A stretch of 7,670 nucleotides of DNA from Chloroflexota bacterium (GTDB lineage Bacteria; Chloroflexota; Anaerolineae; Anaerolineales; UBA4823), in the NCBI GenBank assembly GCA_012798185.1, contig JAAZNS010000504.1, forward strand, positions 1 through 7,670, given 5' to 3'. The notes under the pieces were generated by a model, which made no database searches, had not been told where the DNA came from, and saw only the letters and a program-made list of their open reading frames with translations. A program made the position numbers and the translations under genes. This document shows positions 1 through 5,448 of the stretch, in pieces; the stretch's first letter is position 1; each line of letters starts with the position of its first letter.

Positions 1-1208
1 AAGCCGATATTCTTGAAGGCGAGAGTGCTTTACAAGAAGCGCGTGATTATGTATTCAAGAATGCCACCGTGATACTGGGAGAACCCCCCATTCTATTCCC
101 GGTTTCAGCTAAATTAGCTCAACGAGCTTTAATGGAATTCAATGAAGACGAACGCCAACGATTACGCAGCGCCAGCGGTATTAATGAATTGGAAAAATAT
201 ATTTCCACCTCCCTGGATGATTCTGCCAGACTCCAGCTCAAGCTAAAAAGCCCACTTGGGGTAGGCGATAATATTCTGGATCAAATGGTTGGGGTAATCC
301 AAAAACAATCCGAAAATTTAAAAGGTGATATTCAAACGGTAAACTCGCTGGAAACCACCATAAAAGCATATGAGCACGATTTGGAGAGCGAACTGGCACC
401 GCGTTTAGCTGAGGTGGAAAACATTTTACATAAATTCGAGATGCGCGGGTTGGATTTCTTCGACAGGACGCTGCGCCTGACAAATATCCATAACCTGATG
501 CGGGGGGATCGGGTTCGGGCAGCATTCGAAAAAGAAGTTCTGGTCGATGTACCGCATCAGATCGATAAACAAGTTCAACAAATCATCGATTGGCTGGTGG
601 ATAAAGATTTACGCGAATGGCAGCAAGTGATGACATATCTGCAGCGGCGTCAGACAATACACCTCGACCATATCGTCGGCGGAGGGAGCAGCCCTCAAGA
701 AATCCATCGCCGTGAATTAGTCGAAAAAATCGGACAAAAAGTCACCTCTATCATCGAGAGTTACGACCAGGTAAAAGAAGCCAGCCACCTGGCAGCCAGC
801 GTCGAAGCTGCCGTTGCCCAGACAGCCATGTTTGAAGTCGGCGCCGTTGGATTGGGAGCGCTGGTCTCCACTGCCCTGCTCTCTTCCGCATTGGATATCA
901 CCGGGATGATCGCCGCGGGGACGCTGGCAATCGTTGGCTTTTTCGTCATCCCCTATAAGCGGAAGCAAGCTAAGGATAATTTCAGACAGAAGATCATAAC
1001 TTTGCGGACAAACATACACGAAGCATTAACAGGCGCTTTTAAAAATGAAACCGAAAGCGCAATCGCCCGATTAAAAGAAAATATTTCACCATATACCCGC
1101 TTTGTGCATGCCGAGCAAGAAAGAATTGAAAAAACAGAAAGCCAATTGAACGAATTACGGCAAAACATCGCCGCACTGCGCGCCCGCATCGAAATGACTA
1201 TCAAGTAA
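1..1208 (+). CDS. Bacterial dynamin-like GTPase, C-terminal part (5' end outside window)
   Basis: The reading frame is open to the left edge, so the GTG at 69 is an internal valine and not the start. The window begins inside the GTPase domain. The first codons read (K)-A-D-I-L, which fits the G4 (N/T)KxD motif being cut at the edge, and ILFPVSAK near position 95 fits the G5 region of dynamins. A long helical stalk follows (about 180-780). Two adjacent hydrophobic stretches at about 828-945 (GAVGLGALVSTALL and GTLAIVGFFVIP), ended by the basic YKRKQAK, fit the membrane-inserting paddle of the BDLP/mitofusin-like class. A C-terminal coiled coil ends at the TAA. Family members bind GTP and remodel or tether membranes. 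About 401 residues are present, so roughly the first 150-200 (P-loop, switch regions) are missing. The family call is fairly firm; the cellular role is unknown. Confidence 0.8.
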   Translation, partial: ADILEGESALQEARDYVFKNATVILGEPPILFPVSAKLAQRALMEFNEDERQRLRSASGINELEKYISTSLDDSARLQLKLKSPLGVGDNILDQMVGVIQKQSENLKGDIQTVNSLETTIKAYEHDLESELAPRLAEVENILHKFEMRGLDFFDRTLRLTNIHNLMRGDRVRAAFEKEVLVDVPHQIDKQVQQIIDWLVDKDLREWQQVMTYLQRRQTIHLDHIVGGGSSPQEIHRRELVEKIGQKVTSIIESYDQVKEASHLAASVEAAVAQTAMFEVGAVGLGALVSTALLSSALDITGMIAAGTLAIVGFFVIPYKRKQAKDNFRQKIITLRTNIHEALTGAFKNETESAIARLKENISPYTRFVHAEQERIEKTESQLNELRQNIAALRARIEMTIK

Positions 1209-1213
1209 AACCT

Positions 1214-1291
1214 GCGGATAGATACCGCATCGACAATGAGCGATGAGGTGTATCCCCAAAGTCTGCCATTCCCGGTTGTCGATCAATCCGC
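1214..1291. terminator. Nested inverted repeat between convergent genes, possible terminator
   Basis: Two pairs of complementary arms are nested: GCGGAT (1214-1219) with ATCCGC (1286-1291), and inside them ATCGACAA (1229-1236) with TTGTCGAT (1276-1283). A small competing hairpin, TGCGG/CCGCA, lies at 1213-1229. The structure fills the gap between the dynamin-like gene and the radical SAM gene, which converge. On the minus strand the distal arm is followed by AGGTTTTAC, a short T run. The plus strand has no clear T tract and the central loop is about 40 bases, so this is not a textbook intrinsic terminator. A weak bidirectional terminator is the best guess. Confidence 0.3.
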
Positions 1292-1292
1292 T

Positions 1293-2027
1293 TTATCGGC
1301 AGCTGATTCCAGCCTTCGTAAAAGCAGCGGACAGTATCCTTTCCGTCTGAAAAAAATACCCATCAGTTAATTTATCTTCCAGGTGATATTTCCGGTATAC
1401 CCAATCGGCATGATGATAATTCATCCTGTCCAATATCACATAATCGACTTTTCCGATTAGCATATCAGCCAGATGCTCCGCACCGGGCAGGATCGGTGCA
1501 ATCATGGCGTAGGTTCTTATCCCTGCCTGGTGTAATTCATCAAGTGCATTTATCCTGGCTCCGATTGAAGGGACATTCGGTTCGAATAACTTCCTGATAT
1601 GATCATCAGCCGTAGTGATGCTCAAACCAACTTCAAAATCTTTCCCAGTTCGTAATATATCGATATCACGCTGTACTAAGGGAGACCGGGTTTGGATGAC
1701 GACCGGCCAGTCATTTTGGGCCAAGATTTCCAAACATTTACGGGTAAGTATATATTTTGCCTCCAATGGCTGATATGGGTCACAAACGCCACTTATCCAA
1801 ACCGTTTCAGGAGTTTTCTTTGCAATTTGCTTTCTCAACAGGTCAGGAGCATTCACCTTAACATCGACAAACTGCCCCCAAGGTTCTTGATGACCGGTAA
1901 ACCGTTTCATGAAACGGGCATAACAATACGAACAGTTATGCTGGCAACCAATATACGGGTTTATGACATAAGGATAAACCTGCGATTTGGATAAGATAGA
2001 TTTTGACATAACTTCTTTGATGATCAT
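1293..2027 (-). CDS. Radical SAM protein of the spore photoproduct lyase-like (SPL/COG1533) family
   Basis: The protein has 244 residues. The radical SAM signature CxxxCxxC is present as C28-QHN-C32-SY-C35 in the family context NPYIGCxHxCxYCYA, so it should bind a [4Fe-4S] cluster and cleave S-adenosylmethionine. Further family features are GVCDPYQPLE (about 80-89), TRSPLVQRDIDIL (113-125), SITTADD (137-142) and EP..PSIGARINALDELHQAGI (149-170). These mark the SplB-like/Rv2578c-like group, most members of which have no known substrate; true spore DNA repair is not implied. The short C-terminus ends in CR with no extra domain. Two starts are possible: ATG at 2027, which sits 7 bases after a TATAAT box and would be leaderless, or ATG at 2009 (M7), preceded by AAAGAAG. 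No partner gene is adjacent. Family call firm, function unknown. Confidence 0.85.
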   Translation of the reverse strand: MIIKEVMSKSILSKSQVYPYVINPYIGCQHNCSYCYARFMKRFTGHQEPWGQFVDVKVNAPDLLRKQIAKKTPETVWISGVCDPYQPLEAKYILTRKCLEILAQNDWPVVIQTRSPLVQRDIDILRTGKDFEVGLSITTADDHIRKLFEPNVPSIGARINALDELHQAGIRTYAMIAPILPGAEHLADMLIGKVDYVILDRMNYHHADWVYRKYHLEDKLTDGYFFQTERILSAAFTKAGISCR

Positions 2028-2034
2028 GCTCTGA

Positions 2035-2060
2035 ATTATAAGGTAATTCTGTAAATTCTG
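2035..2060 (-). promoter_or_regulatory. Candidate promoter (-10 TATAAT) of the radical SAM gene
   Basis: A perfect TATAAT lies on the minus strand at 2040-2035, 7 bases before the ATG at 2027, which would place transcription start at or next to the first codon. No good TTGACA-like -35 is visible at 16-18 bases. Instead, two copies of the 7-mer AATTCTG (plus strand, 2045-2051 and 2054-2060, period 9) occupy the spacer and -35 zone and could be regulator half-sites. Confidence 0.4.
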
Positions 2061-2144
2061 AGTTCGGTCACGGCTGCCTGATTTGTTTGGGCGTTAAACG
2101 TTATCAAGGAAATTTTCAAAAATTTGAGCATGAAATCGCCAATT

Positions 2145-2177
2145 AAATAAAAAGACGCTCTCTTAATAGAAGGCGTC
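2145..2177 (-). terminator. Rho-independent terminator of the zinc-ribbon gene
   Basis: Read on the minus strand, GACGC (2177-2173) pairs with GCGTC (2158-2154). After one mismatch the stem continues through four more pairs (one G-T wobble) around an ATTA loop. The 3' arm is followed at once by TTTTTATTT. Stem plus T tract is a standard intrinsic terminator, about 80 bases past the stop of the gene at 2255 and before the promoter of the radical SAM gene, so the two minus-strand genes are probably transcribed separately. Confidence 0.8.
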
Positions 2178-2254
2178 AGCAATACACAATAATTATCACC
2201 CCACTCACTTAATGACTATATTACCAATTTACCAGAGTGAGCAATCGGACGTCT

Positions 2255-3013
2255 TTATACAATCTTGGTGCCGCATTCCGGGCAAAACTTTGCGCCTTTG
2301 ACCTCTGCACCACAATTCGGACATAGTCCTGGTTTCGCCCCTGGCTCGATTTTCGTCCCGCAGTTCGGGCAGAATTTGGCGCCATGAGTTTCTTGCCCAC
2401 AATTTGGACATTTGTCAACCACTGGCTGAATCATGGCTGTGCCGCATTCCGGACAGAATTTCGTGCCTGCAGGTGCCAGAGTTCCATCATTTGGACATCG
2501 GGCAGCTTGCGCCGCAGCATTTTGAGCTGTTTTGGCTGCCTGCTGAACGTTTTTTACCACATCGCCTAATCCAAAAGCGCTGGCTATACCCTTCAATGCC
2601 GCACCAGCTTGCTCACCCCGTGCTTCTGCGATCTGCGATTGGCGCGGGCTGTCTTCATTGCAGAAACCGCTTTGCGTATCAAAATCAGATAAACATACGA
2701 TGCGCAGACAGGTAGGACATTCTCTAAAATGAACCTGAACTTGTTTCCAGGCTTTATCCAACTGCTCCGGCGTCATTTTATAACTGTAGCGGGGATCTTC
2801 TCCTGTAACGTTATCAGCCATAACATTTCCTAACAGGGGTACTTTACGCAGTAATCCGCCGGCAACCTGCTTGCCTAAGTCTTGTGCAACAGTACCGGCG
2901 ACATCCGGCTGGCTGCGAAATTCTCTGCTGCAAGTTTCGCAATAGAACACGGCGTATGGACCAATCCCGTCGTTTCGAATATCATATCGGGGCATTCTGG
3001 AAAAATCAGCCAT
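2255..3013 (-). CDS. Multi-zinc-ribbon protein with N-terminal split Cys pairs
   Basis: The protein has 252 residues with no signal peptide or clear membrane segment. The N-terminal part has CETC (C25, C28), then about 70 mostly helical residues, then CPTC (C99, C102) and further cysteines C107 and C118, which could form one or two interrupted zinc sites. An Ala/Gln-rich helical linker (about 125-171) leads to three C-terminal zinc ribbons: CPND..FCPECG (173-191), CPNCG..FCPNCG (202-219) and CPNCG..FCPECG (231-248). In the first ribbon the second ligand is Asp176, not Cys. Proteins of this type recur in environmental bacteria without assigned function; adaptor or nucleic-acid binding is possible but unproven. 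The start is secured by AAAGGAG (3026-3020) 6 bases before the ATG. It has its own promoter and terminator, and diverges from the gene at 3324. Confidence 0.8.
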   Translation of the reverse strand: MADFSRMPRYDIRNDGIGPYAVFYCETCSREFRSQPDVAGTVAQDLGKQVAGGLLRKVPLLGNVMADNVTGEDPRYSYKMTPEQLDKAWKQVQVHFRECPTCLRIVCLSDFDTQSGFCNEDSPRQSQIAEARGEQAGAALKGIASAFGLGDVVKNVQQAAKTAQNAAAQAARCPNDGTLAPAGTKFCPECGTAMIQPVVDKCPNCGQETHGAKFCPNCGTKIEPGAKPGLCPNCGAEVKGAKFCPECGTKIV

Positions 3014-3038
3014 GATAAACTCCTTTGGTTATTATTAA

Positions 3039-3067
3039 ATTGTAAGAGTTTTATTAATTATTGAGAA
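3039..3067 (-). promoter_or_regulatory. Candidate promoter of the zinc-ribbon gene
   Basis: On the minus strand, TTCTCA (3067-3062, 4 of 6 to the -35 consensus) and TACAAT (3044-3039, 5 of 6 to the -10) are separated by exactly 17 bases. Start of transcription would fall near 3032, giving a leader of about 19 bases that contains the AAAGGAG ribosome site. The surroundings are AT-rich, so chance matches are possible. Confidence 0.4.
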
Positions 3068-3172
3068 CAAAAATATCTTTTGAAACATCTATTATTATAC
3101 CGACCATCATGGATTACACAAAATTAATATGGCTTTTAAAAAAACTTTCTGCGAAAAATTTTAAGCGTATAT

Positions 3173-3199
3173 AGGTTTCTTTCTCGTTGGAAGAAACCA
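3173..3199. repeat. Perfect 8-bp inverted repeat (hairpin or operator)
   Basis: GGTTTCTT (3174-3181) is the exact complement of AAGAAACC (3191-3198). Adding one T-G wobble and one C-G pair makes a 10-pair stem around a five-base TCGTT loop. Neither strand has a T tract after it, so it is not an intrinsic terminator. Its place in the middle of a divergent promoter region suggests an operator for a dimeric regulator or a structured leader. Confidence 0.5.
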
Positions 3200-3262
3200 A
3201 TTCCGACAATAACAAAATTACTTTGTGACTTGAGAAAAATGTTAGTTTAGCTACTCACATGA

Positions 3263-3285
3263 TATTATATTCCATATACTATACT
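3263..3285 (+). promoter_or_regulatory. -10-like hexamers upstream of the 148-residue gene
   Basis: TATTAT (3263-3268) and two overlapping TATACT copies (3275-3280, 3280-3285) lie 39-61 bases before the ATG at 3324. No -35 at proper spacing is better than weak (TTAGTT at 3242 gives a 15-base spacer to TATTAT). The promoter is probably here but the exact hexamer cannot be chosen from sequence. Confidence 0.25.
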
Positions 3286-3323
3286 CAGATTATTCAAGTA
3301 ACATTAATTAGAAGGAGAATTTT

Positions 3324-3770
3324 ATGACAAACACAAACCTTATCGGTGAAATAAAAAACGCCCTGGCAAACTATGGCGGTAAATGGAATGAGAAGAAAGG
3401 TCTTTGGGATTTTTCCACAACGATTGCAGAGCGAAAGGCTTTTCTCTCCAAGAAGAAATTAACCTACACCATGAAAATGAGAATTGACGATTCTGCCAAA
3501 GTGGTAAAATTCTCGGAGATGCTTATCGAAGCTGGCTCAGGATTTTCTTCGGGCGGTATTGATGATGGCATGTCTGCTGGCTTTGGATTCAAAACCGAAA
3601 GTTACAATACCTTCGGTGGTTCTCGTAAAGGGACGATCGAGGAACAATCAAATCTATTCAGCAAAGATTATTCCTATAACTTCGACTATAAAGAGATCCG
3701 CTCAAAAATCAGCGCCATCGTCGAGAAAGCCGGTTATAAATTCGAATACCAAATTCTGCCGGTGAAATAA
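3324..3770 (+). CDS. Unrecognised 148-residue soluble protein with Gly/Ser-rich centre
   Basis: I do not recognise this protein. The gene is convincing: AGAAGGAG (3310-3317) stands 6 bases before the ATG, it has its own upstream region, and it ends in TAA before a palindrome-rich region. The protein contains no Cys or His, no signal peptide and no membrane segment. The N-terminal part (1-45) reads like a helix followed by GGKWNEKKGLWDF. A beta-like KLTYTMKMRI leads into a helix (VVKFSEMLIEAG, 60-71), then a flexible Gly/Ser/Phe-rich stretch (71-100, including SGFSSGG and SAGFGFK). A charged C-terminal part has a helix (KEIRSKISAIVEKAG) and a final strand KFEYQILPV. The lack of Cys/His argues against metal binding. 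It is likely a small cytosolic protein; no function is assigned. It diverges from the zinc-ribbon gene and may share control with it. Confidence 0.75.
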   Translation: MTNTNLIGEIKNALANYGGKWNEKKGLWDFSTTIAERKAFLSKKKLTYTMKMRIDDSAKVVKFSEMLIEAGSGFSSGGIDDGMSAGFGFKTESYNTFGGSRKGTIEEQSNLFSKDYSYNFDYKEIRSKISAIVEKAGYKFEYQILPVK

Positions 3771-3789
3771 ACTAAAAAAACCGTAAATC

Positions 3790-3864
3790 ACACATTGTGT
3801 CCACTGGAATTCCTGTGGTCGGTCATAATCGTTTTGAGCTTTTACAGGAATAACTTAAGTTATT
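3790..3864. repeat. Cluster of three palindromes downstream of the 148-residue gene
   Basis: ACACA-T-TGTGT (3790-3800) is directly followed by CCACTGGAATTCCTGTGG (3801-3818), palindromic except for one T-T mismatch pair around GAATTC. A perfect 16-base palindrome, AATAACTTAAGTTATT, lies at 3849-3864. In addition ATTCCTGT (3809-3816) is complementary to ACAGGAAT (3844-3851), so alternative folds compete. None is followed by a T tract. They could serve as 3'-end RNA structure, binding sites, or the remains of a small repeat element. Confidence 0.45.
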
Positions 3865-3885
3865 TGCTATTAGGGGAGATGATGT

Positions 3886-3928
3886 CAAAAAAGGATGTCT
3901 AAAAATGATAATTAGACATCCTCTTTTG
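3886..3928. terminator. Bidirectional rho-independent terminator
   Basis: AGGATGTCTAA (3892-3902) and TTAGACATCCT (3912-3922) form a perfect 11-pair stem with a 9-base loop. On the plus strand it is followed by CTTTTGTT. On the minus strand the stem runs directly into a T run (plus-strand A run starting at 3887). It therefore can end transcripts of both convergent neighbours, the 148-residue gene and the DUF2202 gene. The T run is better on the minus strand. Confidence 0.85.
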
Positions 3929-3945
3929 TTGTGAACAACGTAAAA

Positions 3946-4560
3946 CTAATTACAGTTTTCGAAAGCTGGCAAGTGAGCGTTGAGCGACACACTTTGCAGC
4001 CGGGTATAGACCGAAATCAGGTCATTATGTGTCGTGAGCGCTTTAAGTTCATCATACAGAGCAGCATCGGCTTGCTCGGCATCCACGCCCGCTTGACAGG
4101 CTTCGGTAATACCAGCGAACCTTACAGAGGATGTCAAGCTGGGGTTGGCAGGTGCTTCAACGCCATATTTATCAGCCTGGCGTAAAAGAGCATTTACATG
4201 CTGCTGTTCAGCCTTCACTATTTGCGAAAAAGGATACACCTTGCCAAATTGATCGAGCACTGCCTGGTATAAATTGAGAGCGCTGTATTCCTCCAGAATG
4301 GCATCTTGCAGCCCTTTCGCTTCTGCTTCACTTAAGGGGATGAGAGAGGAGCTGGTGCACGTACCTCCACCAGCGCAAGTATGCCTGGCAACTCCCTGCC
4401 CTATCTGAGCACCCTGACCATTACCGCCACGGCCGTTCGGTCCGCCTTGTCTATCCCAGTTGGAAGCAGCTTCAACAACAAATGGTGAAAACGCCATCAG
4501 CCCTATAGCCAATACCGATAAGCCTAAAAAAAGCCATAATTTTTTTGATATATTGAACAT
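3946..4560 (-). CDS. Secreted DUF2202 (ferritin-like fold) protein
   Basis: From the ATG at 4560 the product has 204 residues. It opens with KK, a hydrophobic core (about 8-29) and a VEA-A type cleavage site, so it is probably exported. A Gly/Asn/Gln-rich low-complexity linker (37-58) and the motif C62AGGGTC68 follow, then a helical DUF2202 domain. In that domain EEYSALNLY (90-98), AEQQH (E118, H121), a third acidic helix (about 157-174) and SLNAHLPAF (H196) match the ferritin-like layout. Where a second ExxH would put Glu, residue 193 is Leu, so a full di-iron centre is uncertain. The start was chosen over an in-frame TTG at 4593 because AAAAGGAG lies 10 bases before the ATG and the signal peptide begins there. 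The gene stands alone and ends at the bidirectional terminator. The family's biochemical role is not established. Confidence 0.8.
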   Translation of the reverse strand: MFNISKKLWLFLGLSVLAIGLMAFSPFVVEAASNWDRQGGPNGRGGNGQGAQIGQGVARHTCAGGGTCTSSSLIPLSEAEAKGLQDAILEEYSALNLYQAVLDQFGKVYPFSQIVKAEQQHVNALLRQADKYGVEAPANPSLTSSVRFAGITEACQAGVDAEQADAALYDELKALTTHNDLISVYTRLQSVSLNAHLPAFENCN

Positions 4561-4570
4561 AACTTTAAAT

Positions 4571-4578
4571 CTCCTTTT
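4571..4578 (-). promoter_or_regulatory. Ribosome binding site fixing the DUF2202 start
   Basis: AAAAGGAG on the minus strand lies 10 bases before the ATG at 4560 and inside the longer TTG-initiated frame. The TTG at 4593 has no such site and would put 11 charged residues before the signal peptide. Confidence 0.7.
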
Positions 4579-4698
4579 CGTTTTTTCTACCAAGTAAATT
4601 TAACAGTATGATACCGGGGAGATGTGAATTTTATTTGAAGAGAATGTGGATGTTTGATGAACCTCCCCCCTATATATGGATAAACCACGCCTCACTGA

Positions 4699-5068
4699 CT
4701 GTTTTTCAATGCATCGCACCCCTAGAATATCTTTAAAGTGCACATCCTGCGTTCACAAGATGGCATGGTGAGCCCGGCTAGAAACCAGCATGAGACTGTC
4801 GGCGATGGGTGTTTTCCATTCGTTTGATATGATTGCAGCACATAAGGCTTTCGATGATATCAAATCAAGTACTTATCCTGAATATAACGGCTATGCGCAT
4901 TTTAGCGACATCTAAACCCTTCACCTGTAAAATTCTCTTGAATACTTCATAAACACAAATCACAGGAACAAGAAGTTGATCGACATCTTCGATGGTAGCG
5001 GCAAAAAAATCGGCATTACTGTTATCTGGCAAGTATTCAAACCAGCCTGATGAGTCAACGATGTTCAT
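4699..5068 (-). pseudogene. Decayed VapC-type PIN-domain toxin
   Basis: An open frame of 67 codons from the ATG at 5068 gives the first half of a PIN ribonuclease: MNIVDSSGW with catalytic Asp5, and VYEVFKR with Glu41. It then stops at TGA (4865-4867). The second half continues in the next frame: VLDLISSKALCAA, then TPIADSLMLVSSRAHHAIL with the conserved ADS Asp at 4798-4800, and TQDVHFKDILGVRCIEKQ ending near 4699. The join needs a one-base frameshift near 4870-4885. In the second part a TGA (4755-4753) replaces the usual Trp before TQD, and no stop follows the family's natural end. An intact VapC would be about 125 residues and would cleave RNA. With two lesions and no proper stop it should be inactive. 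The ATG overlaps the vapB remnant's stop as ATGA. Confidence 0.8.
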
Positions 5069-5269
5069 GTCCGATCATCTTCCCGCTCAAAGTGGTGTCA
5101 ATTCCCTTCAATGAGCTGCGTGCTTCCCGGTTTGGACGTATAGGAATTAAAACCACCCTGTTATCCTAACCTATCACTTGCACTTTTTGGTTGCTGCAGA
5201 TGTCCAAATTTTGACGCACCTTTTTTGGGATAACGATTTGAATTTTGTAGAGACGATTACATTTTCCAT
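5065..5269 (-). pseudogene. Decayed VapB-type (AbrB-fold) antitoxin
   Basis: Piecing frames together recovers a complete antitoxin. It starts MENVIVSTKF from an ATG at 5269, preceded by TGGAG 6 bases upstream. QIVIPKKVRQNLDI follows in the next frame, then QKVQVIG, a TAG at 5168-5166 where the family has an ordinary residue, then DNRVVLIPIRPNREAR and SLKGIDTT. A further shift gives EREDDRT and a TGA (5067-5065) that overlaps the vapC ATG by four bases, the usual coupling in these operons. The IVIPKKVR segment is the signature of AbrB/SpoVT-like DNA-binding antitoxins. Three lesions are visible: a one-base loss near 5240, the TAG, and a one-base loss near 5089. An intact protein would be about 75 residues, bind its own promoter and neutralise VapC. 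Confidence 0.75.
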
Positions 5270-5433
5270 ACATTTCTCCAATCGATATACATTTCTTAAT
5301 TCAATTATTTCAGATAATCATGAGAACTTGATTTTGTTCGAACTTCGTGAAATAAATAGGGTTCGATAATCCATTTCAAAAAATTCCGGGAAATCAGAAG
5401 TGCGCGTGTGTAAATCTGTCCTCTTTCTTCCGG

Positions 5434-5448
5434 TATAATCGAATTATG
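5434..5448 (+). promoter_or_regulatory. Leaderless-type promoter of the flavoprotein gene
   Basis: A perfect TATAAT (5434-5439) ends 6 bases before the ATG at 5446, so transcription should begin at or within a base or two of the start codon. No Shine-Dalgarno sequence lies upstream. The -35 zone around 5410-5416 (GTAAATC) is poor. The resulting mRNA would be essentially leaderless. Confidence 0.5.

Larger units (their letters stand above)
3014..3323. other. Divergent AT-rich intergenic region
   Basis: These 310 bases separate two divergent genes and must hold both promoters. They contain a candidate minus-strand promoter (3039-3067), a strong hairpin (3174-3198) and a run of -10-like hexamers facing right (TATTAT at 3263, overlapping TATACT copies at 3275 and 3280). 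I see no small ORF with a ribosome site, no RNA gene and no recognisable riboswitch. Confidence 0.6.

Noticed and set aside
69..1208. GTG at 69 as the true start of the dynamin-like gene
   Set aside because: The frame is open for 22 more codons to the edge and those codons continue the GTPase domain.
2110..2125. AAATTTT-CA-AAAATTT palindrome as an operator
   Set aside because: It is pure A/T symmetry in an AT-rich gap and easily arises by chance.
3931..4185. Plus-strand 84-codon frame
   Set aside because: It is a shadow antisense to the DUF2202 gene, starting next to the terminator.
4561..4593. TTG at 4593 as start of the DUF2202 gene
   Set aside because: It has no ribosome site and would add charged residues before a normal signal peptide; the ATG at 4560 has AAAAGGAG.
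4753..4755. TGA read as tryptophan (recoded genetic code)
   Set aside because: The other genes use TGG for Trp, and the locus also has frameshifts and a TAG, so decay explains it.
4865..5068. An intact 67-residue gene
   Set aside because: It is the N-terminal half of a PIN toxin; the rest, with the catalytic Asp, is found in the next frame.
5178..5369. Plus-strand 63-codon frame
   Set aside because: It lies antisense over the vapB remnant and its leader, has no ribosome site and no recognisable product.
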